Counted from the first letter of the stretch, positions 1 to 7,300 are shown. The stretch is 14,578 nucleotides of DNA from Caryophanales bacterium (GCA_031261365.1 JAISJY010000014.1:1-14578); one strand, 5' to 3'. The notes: generated by a model from the letters alone, not told the origin. Made by a program: numbers and translations.

Positions 1-1062
1 CAAACACAAATTCCATTGGTTTGTAACTGTTGGAAGCACTAGCCCTGTCTTAAATAGCACTTCACTCAAACTAGTGGAAGTACTTTATTAGAAAATATTA
101 AGCAATAGCCCTGTCTTAAATAGCACTTCACTCAAACCTCACTGTCATATTTTAGCTGACGCTGATGGCAATAGCCCTGTCTTAAATAGCACTTCACTCA
201 AACGTATTCATACTTTTATACATCATTTTAAAGGCAATAGCCCTGTCTTAAATAGCACTTCACTCAAACATGAGCCTAATACTGATAATTTATATTGTTG
301 CAATAGCCCTGTCTTAAATAGCACTTCACTCAAACAAACTTCTGAAGAATAAAAAGAACTAGTAAGCAATAGCCCTGTCTTAAATAGCACTTCACTCAAA
401 CACCCCAAGAAATTAAATCACGAACTATTTTAGCAATAGCCCTGTCTTAAATAGCACTTCACTCAAACAGAAATCAGACAATATATCATTTAACATAAGC
501 AATAGCCCTGTCTTAAATAGCACTTCACTCAAACTAAATTAATTACCGATTTGATGGTACTATAGCAATAGCCCTGTCTTAAATAGCACTTCACTCAAAC
601 CATTAGTATAACCTAATGTTGGAGAAACATGCAATAGCCCTGTCTTAAATAGCACTTCACTCAAACCCAATCCTCAAAATAACAGCCAACACTTGTGCAA
701 TAGCCCAGTCTTAAATAGCACTTCACTCAAACCTGGTATACCTTTTTTAAAGATTTTATTAAGCAATAGCCCTGTCTTAAATAGCACTTCACTCAAACTA
801 TCATCATCTACATTTATCACAATTTTTAGCAATAGCCCTGTCTTAAATAGCACTTCACTCAAACCAACTGTTTCTACAACATCGCCACCAATTGGCAATA
901 GCCCTGTCTTAAATAGCACTTCACTCAAACGGAAAGTGGTAAATGGTGAAAAGTTTCGTTGCAATAGCCCTGTCTTAAATAGCACTTCACTCAAACATCA
1001 TTTCAGCGATTGTATAGCTTTCTTTTGCAATAGCCCTGTCTTAAATAGCACTTCACTCAAAC
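1..1062 (-). CRISPR. Type II-A CRISPR array, 16 full repeats, continues off the left edge
   Basis: Sixteen complete 36-bp direct repeats start at 36, 102, 168, 234, 300, 366, 433, 499, 565, 631, 697, 763, 829, 895, 961 and 1027. Bases 1-5 (CAAAC) are the tail of a further repeat, so the array extends beyond the window. All sixteen spacers are different; they are 30 bp long except one of 31 bp (402-432). Read in crRNA orientation (minus strand) the repeat begins GTTTGAGTGAAGTGC and ends CAGGGCTATTGC, like other type II repeats that open with GTTT. The minus orientation is supported by the cas operon direction, by complementarity to the tracrRNA at 7134-7161, and by the leader at the csn2-proximal end. 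Two repeats carry one substitution each: the repeat at 36 (plus-strand position 4, A to C) and the repeat at 697 (position 11, T to A). The newest spacer should be 997-1026. The array would be transcribed as one pre-crRNA, paired with tracrRNA and, as known for type II, cut by RNase III. Confidence 0.98.
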
Positions 1063-1194
1063 CTCAAACTTCAAACTATTAAAAATTTGAGTAATATACT
1101 ATTCTAGACAAACTTTACCTTTTTGCACTCACTTATTAAGCCTTATGATGAACATAAAACTATATAATAAGTTACATATATTTTAACACCAATA
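1063..1194 (-). promoter_or_regulatory. CRISPR leader (integration site and probable pre-crRNA promoter)
   Basis: This AT-rich, non-coding 132-bp stretch lies between the csn2 stop and the first repeat, where the leader sits in type II-A loci. On the minus strand the last bases before the first repeat read GTTTGAAGTTTGAG, followed at once by the repeat's own GTTTGAG, giving three tandem 7-mers. The final leader 7-mer resembles the ATTTGAG leader-anchoring motif known from streptococcal type II-A systems. An inverted CTCAAA sits at 1091-1086. A promoter should lie here; TAGAAT (minus strand, near 1107) is a possible -10 box, but I see no good -35, so the promoter call is weak. No convincing terminator separates csn2 from the array. 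Confidence 0.75.
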
Positions 1195-1878
1195 TTAAAA
1201 AGCTATACGAATTTCACAATTATCTTTGTCAATTATTAAAACTTTTTCGCTACTATTTCTTTTATCATACTTACCTTCAAAAATAATTGTTGTTATTTCC
1301 AAATATTCGCAATGTTTATAAAGTTCATTTATTTCACTATCAGTTAAATATTCATACGCCAAATAAAGAACAATGCAATTAATTTTCTTTAATTCAAATA
1401 AACTATCTATATAATGTATAATTTTTTCAATTAATGTTTCATATTTTTCTTCCAATTTCACTCCATATAATTTTAAAAAGTCATCTAATTCTAAATCGTT
1501 ATTACTTTGTAAAGGTAAATCAATCAAACTAGCTATTTCTTTAATTATCGGAGCCATAAGAGCATTTATTTCTTCTACTTTCATTGGCAAATCTGAGTTT
1601 TTAGTTGCATTTGTTATTTTTTTAAATAAAAGAGTTATTAGTTTTCTGCTATTTATTTGAAATGATGATAAATCTGAAATTATTTCTAAATCTGTTTCTA
1701 TAGACAAATCTTTAAAGTCCTTCTGTAAAATATAATCTTCATTATCTTCTCCGTTATACTGTTGAGAAAGTCTTATTAAATAATCAGAAAATAATTGTTT
1801 TTCTTCAATACTAATAATATAATGACTTCCATCAAAAATTATCTTATTCTCCCATGATTTAAATTTAAAAAATATCAT
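1195..1878 (-). CDS. csn2: CRISPR adaptation protein Csn2, type II-A
   Basis: This 227-aa protein fits the Csn2 family in length (about 220 aa) and in its position as last cas gene before the array. Recognisable family-like stretches are the central LEIISDLSSFQINS segment, the later LYGVKLEE segment and the hydrophobic INCIVLYLAYEYL strand, followed by a helix and a TTIIFEGK strand as in the streptococcal protein. Csn2 proteins form a tetrameric ring around DNA ends and are needed for spacer acquisition together with Cas1, Cas2 and Cas9; they have no known nuclease activity. The start codon overlaps the cas2 stop in an ATGA arrangement, with an AAGGGTGG ribosome-binding site 7 nt upstream inside cas2. 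Its presence makes the locus subtype II-A rather than II-C. The assignment rests on visible similarity plus context. Confidence 0.92.
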   Translation of the reverse strand: MIFFKFKSWENKIIFDGSHYIISIEEKQLFSDYLIRLSQQYNGEDNEDYILQKDFKDLSIETDLEIISDLSSFQINSRKLITLLFKKITNATKNSDLPMKVEEINALMAPIIKEIASLIDLPLQSNNDLELDDFLKLYGVKLEEKYETLIEKIIHYIDSLFELKKINCIVLYLAYEYLTDSEINELYKHCEYLEITTIIFEGKYDKRNSSEKVLIIDKDNCEIRIAF

Positions 1879-2195
1879 ATTCTAACCACCCTTTCATCCG
1901 AGTCAATTATGACTTCTTGTTTCTTTCCTACTATATATTCAATTGAACAATATTGTTTTTCAGTAACTTCAAGCATTTCTACAATACCATTTGATGGAGC
2001 GTTTTTCTTAATTGATTTTTTAAATATTTCTAATGTTGTTCTATTTATAACAATTTTTGAATATACCGATTCCTGTTTCATAAGAAAACCATTTTTTACC
2101 AAAAACTTTCTAAATTTATTATATTCCCGTTTATCTTTAACAGTTATTGTAGGTAAATCAAAAAATATTAATAATCGCATATATCTATAATTCAT
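1875..2195 (-). CDS. cas2: CRISPR-associated endoribonuclease-fold protein Cas2
   Basis: This 106-aa protein begins MNYRYMRLLIFFDLP, the typical type II Cas2 N-terminus with a ferredoxin-like first beta strand ending in the conserved Asp (D13). It continues with the family's KREYNKFRKFLVKNGF helix and the QESVYSKIV strand. Cas2 is the dimeric core of the Cas1-Cas2 integrase that inserts new spacers at the leader end; its own nuclease activity is not needed for this. The N-terminal MNYRYMR, as in the streptococcal homologue, supports the first Met over the internal M6. The gene overlaps the end of cas1 by 11 nt and shares four bases with csn2. Its stop is TGA, which argues against a Mycoplasma-type genetic code. 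Confidence 0.96.
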   Translation of the reverse strand: MNYRYMRLLIFFDLPTITVKDKREYNKFRKFLVKNGFLMKQESVYSKIVINRTTLEIFKKSIKKNAPSNGIVEMLEVTEKQYCSIEYIVGKKQEVIIDSDERVVRI

Positions 2196-3069
2196 CTTTC
2201 TTACCTAATTCATATCTAGAAATAATTGCTATTGTATTTCTCTCGTTATTCATAAAATTTATTATACCTCTGACAAATATTCTAATCGCAGCATCCAAAA
2301 ATTGTTGTTCATTATTTATTGTAACAATAGATTTCATAACATTAGGTATTTGTTTTTTATGATAACTATCAGGAGGTAAATCCATTATAAAATCGTCAAT
2401 GATAGGACGAAACGGTTCCATTAAATCAGTAGATAAATTAAAAAAATTAGTTTCACTTCTATGCCATATTCCTAATTGAGTAAGATAACCAGCATTAACA
2501 ATTTCTCTTGAAAAACAAGAAAGAATAATAGCATAACCATAATTTAAAAAAGTATTTCTAACATCTATAGAATCACGAGAAAATCCATTCCCCATTAATG
2601 AATTAAAATAAACTTTGGCTGCAAAACCCTCACGATTTGTTTTATCATTTTCTTCAATTTCTAAAATATATCTTTGTAGCATTAAGGCTTCATTATCATG
2701 ATTATATTTACTTAAAACCAAACTTTGCATTTTTATTTTTTCAGAAACAATTAACTTCCAACACTTCCCCTTTGTTTCTTCGTCCCACCCTATTTGATAT
2801 TTAATATTTTTTGAACAATTATAATTAGCATATAAAGGTAACAAATTAGCATAAGGCAAATGCTTTTCATCACAAAAAACAACATTAACTCGATGCTGAA
2901 CTAATTCACACATAAGTGGCAAAGTAATTGTACAAGCTGTAGATTCTAATATTAATGTTTCTATTTCAGGAATATATACTCTATTCTCTTCTTCACCTCT
3001 AATTATTAAATACCCCAACCTTGTTTCTAATTTTGCCTGTTTTGTAATTATTATTGTACGGAACGACAT
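2185..3069 (-). CDS. cas1: CRISPR-associated integrase Cas1, type II
   Basis: This 294-aa protein has the usual length for type II Cas1. It starts with an N-terminal beta-rich dimerisation domain (about residues 1-75, including the TLILESTACTITLPLMCEL segment), followed by the all-helical catalytic domain. The metal-binding triad is visible: E147 in TNREGFAAK, H203 in GIWHRSE and E218 in DLMEPFRP. Cas1 catalyses the two transesterifications that insert a prespacer at the leader-repeat junction and works with Cas2, Csn2 and Cas9. The ATG begins 1 nt after the cas9 stop codon and no ribosome-binding site is visible, so translation probably depends on termination-reinitiation from cas9. The 3' end overlaps cas2. 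Nothing suggests inactivation. Confidence 0.97.
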   Translation of the reverse strand: MSFRTIIITKQAKLETRLGYLIIRGEEENRVYIPEIETLILESTACTITLPLMCELVQHRVNVVFCDEKHLPYANLLPLYANYNCSKNIKYQIGWDEETKGKCWKLIVSEKIKMQSLVLSKYNHDNEALMLQRYILEIEENDKTNREGFAAKVYFNSLMGNGFSRDSIDVRNTFLNYGYAIILSCFSREIVNAGYLTQLGIWHRSETNFFNLSTDLMEPFRPIIDDFIMDLPPDSYHKKQIPNVMKSIVTINNEQQFLDAAIRIFVRGIINFMNNERNTIAIISRYELGKKDEL

Positions 3070-3070
3070 T

Positions 3071-6000
3071 TTAATTTAATGTTCTAGTTTTTTCATAGAA
3101 TCCTGTAATGCTTTTATCTATTAGTTTTATAGTACCTGTTAAATACTTTGATTTTTGTAAACCACCAACTTCCTTTGAACCACCTATTAATAACAAATTA
3201 GCTTTCTCCACAGATATTGAAAGCAACTTTATTAATTCTAATAATATTTTTACTTGCTCGCTCAATAGTAATGTAACAAAAGTATTCATTCCTTTTTCTA
3301 AAACTTGATAGTTGCTTGTTCGCCTAGTTTCAAAATATATTTCTTTTTTTAATTGAGCCATAATTTCTTGATATAATTCAAGATTTTGTTCTCGCGTAAT
3401 ATTTTGTTGTCTTTGTGTTGAACCTTCTGAAGTATCTCCGGCAATATGACCATTACTCTCATCAACATTTATTTTTTGCTCATCAACTTTATTTAAAAAA
3501 TGTATATATTTATTTGTTTTTAAAGATGGTTTCCACTGTACTGCATTACATAATATAATTGAATCATTACTTCTTCCATTAAGAAATACCAAGCCTCCAT
3601 TCCAAGAAACCAAAGAGCCAATAAGAATTTTATTTATTACAATTTCTATTTCTGTATACTTAGAATTTTTCTTAAAATATTCAAGTATTTTACTTTCATC
3701 GTTTTGAACTGCTATCATAATTGGTACTTGTTCCAAAACATTAACTGTTTGATTTTTTATTGTTGTTTTAATTAAGCAAAAATAAGCTCCTTTTACTGAA
3801 TCATAACCACCATATTTTTGAGTATTACAATATGGTTCTTTCATAGTTCTAGGTGTCAAATTATCTCTGTTTTTTTCGCTCCGTTTCCCATATATAGTTT
3901 GGTCATAAAAAGCTCCTTTTGTTTCCTCAACCTTTGTAGTCACTAAAATATCATTTTGGTTAACATTTCTATAAACTGATGCATAACTAACATCTGGGTT
4001 CCAAGCGTTTTCAATAACTCTTGAATATAATTTGTTAGGATTTTTTGATGTGTTTTTAAGATAATAATATTTTTGAGTGTAATAAACATTATTAACATTA
4101 CCGACAACAATATTCAAATAAGCATCTTTAGCGTGGTGTAAATCATTAACATTTCTATTCTTATATATTTGTTTAGATTCATCAGCATTATCTTTAAATT
4201 CACTAACATACTTGGCTTTAGAATAAACAATTTCAGTTTCTGGTAAATATTCTTTTAATAACTCGGCTACCGCTTTAACTGACTGATTTGTAATAACTAA
4301 TTGCCTTTCTACAAAACGATCCTTATCCTCATCAGTTAATTCTTGGACTCTTGTTAATCTTTCATATTTTTCTTGAGTAATCGCTTTACATTTGAGTAAC
4401 TTTTCCCATAATGTTCTTACCTTTTCATTATTTCTTATAGTTGAAGGCAAGGGATAAATATCTTTTTTTATATTTTGATTAGATTCTTTACTTACCAAAA
4501 CTAAATTGTTTGTAAGTGAATCATCTTTTAAACCTGTACTTTGAGGAATTATATGGTCTAAATCATAATCTATAAGATTTTTAATTGGTTCACCGGTATA
4601 CATATCTTTTCCGTCTTGTTTATAATACAAATATAACTTTCTCCCTTTTAATCTATCATCGGTTTCTGTTGATAACTTTTGAAGCAATTCTTTATTCTCC
4701 AAAGAAGTCAATATTTCTTGAAGTTCTTTTTGTCTAGTTTTTGTTTGTTTACCCTTTTTATTTTTATCATTTTCTCTAGTTACCTCAATAAAAACTTTTT
4801 TAGGATTATTACCTGTTAATTTTTTAATTTCTTTTACTAGCAAAATCGTTTGCCAAATACTCCTTTTAACAGCAGGAGAACAATATAACTCTTCAATATC
4901 ACCATATGTTATTCCTTCGTGAGCCTTTTCCTTTTGATAATGTTTCTTAATCGCTTCATTAAAATTATATTTTTTCTCGCTTGTTATCTCCATGAAATTA
5001 TATTTTTCTTTTTCAAGTATTTTAATTATTGTTCTAACTTCTCCAGTGTTTTTATCGGTTAAATAAATGCCATCTAGCAAAGCCTTTGAAAACGGACTAA
5101 ATTTAGAAAAGTTTAATCCCTTAATTATTTTTAATTGTTCAGAAGTAAATTTATCTTTATATTCTCTTTTTATTTGTTCCATTACTAATTTTTTATTTTC
5201 ATGAATGGAATGCAAAAATATAATTCTTTCGCCAATATTGAAGTCTTCATCTTTTTTCAAATCAAGACCAATTCCACTTAATTGTTTAAAAGAAGATAGT
5301 GATATTTTTTGTTCCACCTCTTGTTTTTCTTCTCTTCCAATCATAACATCTTGACCAAAATGTTCCTTTACAATAGAATAAATTTCTCTTTTAGTAAGAA
5401 TTCCTTTTTGTAAATACCCCTCATATAGTTTTAATTTCAAGCCTCTATCTTCATTTCGTTTACCATTAATAATCAAATTATTTAAACTAGTAAGAACCAT
5501 ATATTTTTGAAATAACAAAGACTGTTTAGGTAACACATCTTCATTTTTTAAATATGTACATTTATTTGTCATTCTTTTTATAAAGTTTTCACTAGATTTG
5601 TTTTTATCAACTACTTTATCAAAATTCCAAGGAGTTATTTTTTCATTATATACTCGCTCCACCCAAGCAAATGTTTTCTTTTGCTCATCAAAAGGTTTAT
5701 TCAAAGGACCAACATAATACGGAACTCTAAATTCTAACAAAGAAATTATTTTATCTTTAACTGAAGAATTATCACTATCTTTTTCAAGTAAAAACAAATA
5801 TTTTTTTGAGGCATTATTCAATATATCAATTAATTCTTTTTTATGAAATTGATATGGTATTTTTTCATGATTACTGACAGAAATTGACAACATATAATCA
5901 TTATTGTTTATTTTATCTATAATTTTATCAATAATAATTTTGTCGTTTGGTTCACAAATTAAAACAAGCTCGTTTAAGTCTTTCTTTAATTGTTTATAAA

Positions 6001-7054
6001 AATCTTCTAATTTTGTTTTTTGACAAACATAATCATCACTAGGATTATCCTCTGATTTATATTTTCCTATTAATGATGTATAATAACCTGGCTCTTTCCT
6101 CGTTCCTCTAAAATATACATTGTATTTATTATATTTTTTGAATAAGGTTTTCAATTCTCTTAAATCATTTTTATAAACTTTATAAATGTTTATCATAGCA
6201 TCTGAAATATAATCAAAATCACCTTTTATTTTTAAGGCAATAAGTAATGAATAAACAGAATAAAGTTCTTGAAGTATTGGAATATCAAAATTATTTATTT
6301 TTTCTTCTATATCTGAATCTGATAATTTAAAAGATTTTTTATCAACTTCTTCTTCCTCATCTCGTCTCTCTTTTATAGTTTCAAGTAAAGACTTATAGTT
6401 TATAGATAATCCAAAAATACCGTTAAGTAATGTTTTTCTTGTTGGACTTTTTGATTTATTTAGTTTTTCTACTTTTTCTGAATTACTAATTTTTTCATTA
6501 AAAACTGTTTTTAATTCCTTGCTATCTATTCTTTCCCCTGTAATTTCTTCTATTATTTTTAAATGTTTTTCAAAGTCAGAAGAATCTTGCGAAATATCAT
6601 TTTCAAATAAAAAATGTCCGCGTTTTTTAATAATATGATGAACTGCAAAAAATAATTCTTGAATAGTTGGTATATATTCTGGATTTAATAGTTTTCTACG
6701 CAAATGATAAACTGTTGAATATTTTGAAAGTAAAGGGTTTAATAATATTTTTTTATCTTCAGGAAGTTTATCTGTTTCATGAAGCCTATGAAAAAAAGAA
6801 TCATCAACTTTTAAAATTTCAGGGGAGAACAATTCTTCTAAAAGACTTAATCTATATTTTTTACGAGCTAATCTCCTTCTGTTAGAGCGGAATACTCTTC
6901 TCTCTTTAGCGGTTTTAGCGGCATTAAATAATCTGACTCCCCATAAGGATTTTCCTTGTTTTTTTATTAATTCATATTTTTCAGTTGTATCCGAAAGTGC
7001 CCAACCGACTGATTCAGTTCCAATATCTAATCCTAAGTAATAATCTTTGTTCAT
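3071..7054 (-). CDS. cas9: CRISPR-associated endonuclease Cas9, type II-A
   Basis: This 1327-aa RNA-guided DNA endonuclease is slightly shorter than S. pyogenes Cas9 (1368 aa). The domains appear in canonical order: RuvC-I with D10 in YLGLDIGTESVGWAL; an Arg-rich bridge helix (about 51-75, RSNRRRLARKK); a large helical recognition lobe (about 80-705); RuvC-II with E757 in KKVFIEVTREND; HNH (about 765-905) with D833-H834 in YDLDHIIPQ and N859 in ESNQNIKKD; RuvC-III with H973, H974 and D977 in HHAKDAYL; and a C-terminal PAM-interacting region ending in KSITGFYEKTR. All nuclease residues are intact, so double-strand cutting is expected. Where SpCas9 has the PAM-reading RKR, this protein has Q1300-K-S-K1303, so NGG recognition should not be assumed. 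Residues about 1192-1217 form a polar, Gly/Ser/Glu-rich stretch that looks like a flexible insert. A GAGGGAG ribosome-binding site lies 7 nt before the ATG. It heads the cas9-cas1-cas2-csn2 operon. Confidence 0.98.
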   Translation of the reverse strand: MNKDYYLGLDIGTESVGWALSDTTEKYELIKKQGKSLWGVRLFNAAKTAKERRVFRSNRRRLARKKYRLSLLEELFSPEILKVDDSFFHRLHETDKLPEDKKILLNPLLSKYSTVYHLRRKLLNPEYIPTIQELFFAVHHIIKKRGHFLFENDISQDSSDFEKHLKIIEEITGERIDSKELKTVFNEKISNSEKVEKLNKSKSPTRKTLLNGIFGLSINYKSLLETIKERRDEEEEVDKKSFKLSDSDIEEKINNFDIPILQELYSVYSLLIALKIKGDFDYISDAMINIYKVYKNDLRELKTLFKKYNKYNVYFRGTRKEPGYYTSLIGKYKSEDNPSDDYVCQKTKLEDFYKQLKKDLNELVLICEPNDKIIIDKIIDKINNNDYMLSISVSNHEKIPYQFHKKELIDILNNASKKYLFLLEKDSDNSSVKDKIISLLEFRVPYYVGPLNKPFDEQKKTFAWVERVYNEKITPWNFDKVVDKNKSSENFIKRMTNKCTYLKNEDVLPKQSLLFQKYMVLTSLNNLIINGKRNEDRGLKLKLYEGYLQKGILTKREIYSIVKEHFGQDVMIGREEKQEVEQKISLSSFKQLSGIGLDLKKDEDFNIGERIIFLHSIHENKKLVMEQIKREYKDKFTSEQLKIIKGLNFSKFSPFSKALLDGIYLTDKNTGEVRTIIKILEKEKYNFMEITSEKKYNFNEAIKKHYQKEKAHEGITYGDIEELYCSPAVKRSIWQTILLVKEIKKLTGNNPKKVFIEVTRENDKNKKGKQTKTRQKELQEILTSLENKELLQKLSTETDDRLKGRKLYLYYKQDGKDMYTGEPIKNLIDYDLDHIIPQSTGLKDDSLTNNLVLVSKESNQNIKKDIYPLPSTIRNNEKVRTLWEKLLKCKAITQEKYERLTRVQELTDEDKDRFVERQLVITNQSVKAVAELLKEYLPETEIVYSKAKYVSEFKDNADESKQIYKNRNVNDLHHAKDAYLNIVVGNVNNVYYTQKYYYLKNTSKNPNKLYSRVIENAWNPDVSYASVYRNVNQNDILVTTKVEETKGAFYDQTIYGKRSEKNRDNLTPRTMKEPYCNTQKYGGYDSVKGAYFCLIKTTIKNQTVNVLEQVPIMIAVQNDESKILEYFKKNSKYTEIEIVINKILIGSLVSWNGGLVFLNGRSNDSIILCNAVQWKPSLKTNKYIHFLNKVDEQKINVDESNGHIAGDTSEGSTQRQQNITREQNLELYQEIMAQLKKEIYFETRRTSNYQVLEKGMNTFVTLLLSEQVKILLELIKLLSISVEKANLLLIGGSKEVGGLQKSKYLTGTIKLIDKSITGFYEKTRTLN

Positions 7055-7061
7055 AATGATG

Positions 7062-7132
7062 CTCCCTCATAATTAATTTAGAATATCATATCATATTTGT
7101 TGCTTATTAAATAGAAATATCATACAATTATA
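7062..7132 (-). promoter_or_regulatory. Candidate cas9 operon promoter and ribosome-binding site
   Basis: On the minus strand a perfect TATAAT (7132-7127) lies upstream of cas9 and would give a 5' untranslated region of roughly 65 nt. No -35 box at normal spacing is clear; a TTGAAC at 7159-7154 is 21 bp away, which is too far for a standard promoter. The ribosome-binding site GAGGGAG (7068-7062) is 7 nt from the ATG and is solid. The -10 box overlaps the plus-strand -10 of the tracrRNA promoter, so the two transcripts may compete. Confidence 0.5.
7100..7128 (+). promoter_or_regulatory. Predicted tracrRNA promoter
   Basis: TTGCTT (7100-7105) and TACAAT (7123-7128) are separated by exactly 17 bp. 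Transcription would start near 7134-7136, which is where complementarity to the crRNA repeat begins. This agreement between promoter geometry and RNA pairing supports the call. Confidence 0.7.
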
Positions 7133-7133
7133 T

Positions 7134-7161
7134 TGTCTTAAATGGCACTCAGAGTTCAAAT
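7134..7161 (+). repeat. tracrRNA anti-repeat (degenerate copy of the CRISPR repeat)
   Basis: On the plus strand the run TGTCTTAAATGGCACT is nearly identical to plus-strand repeat positions 11-26 (one difference, A to G, which gives a G-U wobble in the RNA duplex). CAAAT at the end matches the repeat's terminal CAAAC apart from the last base. The middle (CAGAGTT) diverges and forms the bulge. The first 10 bases of the plus-strand repeat have no counterpart here. Confidence 0.93.
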
Positions 7162-7236
7162 AAGTCTTTTGACTAATCACGAGTTATCTCGAGTTGTGTA
7201 TACAACATACAAAGCACCTTAAATGGTGTTTTTTAT
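7134..7236 (+). ncRNA. tracrRNA of the type II-A system
   Basis: This is a transcript of about 100 nt, divergent from cas9. Its first 28 nt (7134-7161) form an anti-repeat: 11 consecutive pairs (one wobble next to them) with crRNA repeat positions 16-26, then GCAC with repeat positions 12-15, an asymmetric bulge, and UCAAAU with repeat positions 1-6. This is the lower stem, bulge and upper stem layout of Cas9 guide duplexes. After AAAUAAG comes a nexus-like hairpin AGUC-UUUU-GACU (7163-7174), then hairpins CGAG-UUAU-CUCG (7180-7191) and GUUGU-GUAU-ACAAC (7193-7206), and finally the terminator hairpin. The position upstream of cas9 on the opposite strand matches known type II-A loci. The RNA pairs with pre-crRNA for RNase III processing and stays bound to Cas9. 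The exact 5' end is inferred from the promoter. Confidence 0.93.
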
Positions 7237-7241
7237 TTTTT
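7211..7241 (+). terminator. Rho-independent terminator of tracrRNA
   Basis: An 8-bp stem pairs AAAGCACC (7211-7218) with GGTGTTTT (7225-7232), including one G-T wobble, around the loop TTAAAT. It is followed by six T, one A and six more T (7229-7241). It is both the 3' hairpin of the tracrRNA and its terminator, as in other type II-A tracrRNAs. Confidence 0.9.
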
Positions 7242-7300
7242 AACAACATTTTTTAACTTTTTCTTTTAATAAATATTACTTAAAACCCTTAATCTCCCTA

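Noticed and set aside
223..1082. Open frames across the CRISPR array (minus 223-408 and 674-994, plus 693-1082) with a repeated SEVLFKTGLL or NSPVLNSTSLK peptide
   Set aside because: They are made by the 66-bp repeat-spacer period, which is divisible by three and so keeps the frame open; they have no ribosome-binding sites.
1181..1200. TTTTAA/TTAAAA inverted repeat at the csn2 end as a terminator
   Set aside because: The stem is 6 bp of A/T only and partly inside the csn2 coding end, with no stable hairpin or proper T-run.
1875..1877. Mycoplasma-type genetic code (TGA as Trp), considered because of the low GC
   Set aside because: cas2 ends with TGA in an ATGA overlap with csn2, and Trp residues are encoded by TGG.
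1909..3308. Plus-strand open frames opposite cas2 (1909-2190) and the end of cas9 (3108-3308)
   Set aside because: They lie fully antisense to well-supported genes and show no family features or start signals.
6667..6885. Plus-strand open frame opposite the cas9 N-terminal region
   Set aside because: Antisense shadow in AT-rich coding sequence.
7055..7133. A long-form tracrRNA acting as a natural single guide on the cas9 promoter, as in S. pyogenes
   Set aside because: I looked for a repeat-like sequence on the plus strand upstream of the anti-repeat that could fold back on it and found none.
1..7241. Mobile element carrying the CRISPR locus
   Set aside because: No transposase, integrase, flanking direct repeats or tRNA target is visible in the window.
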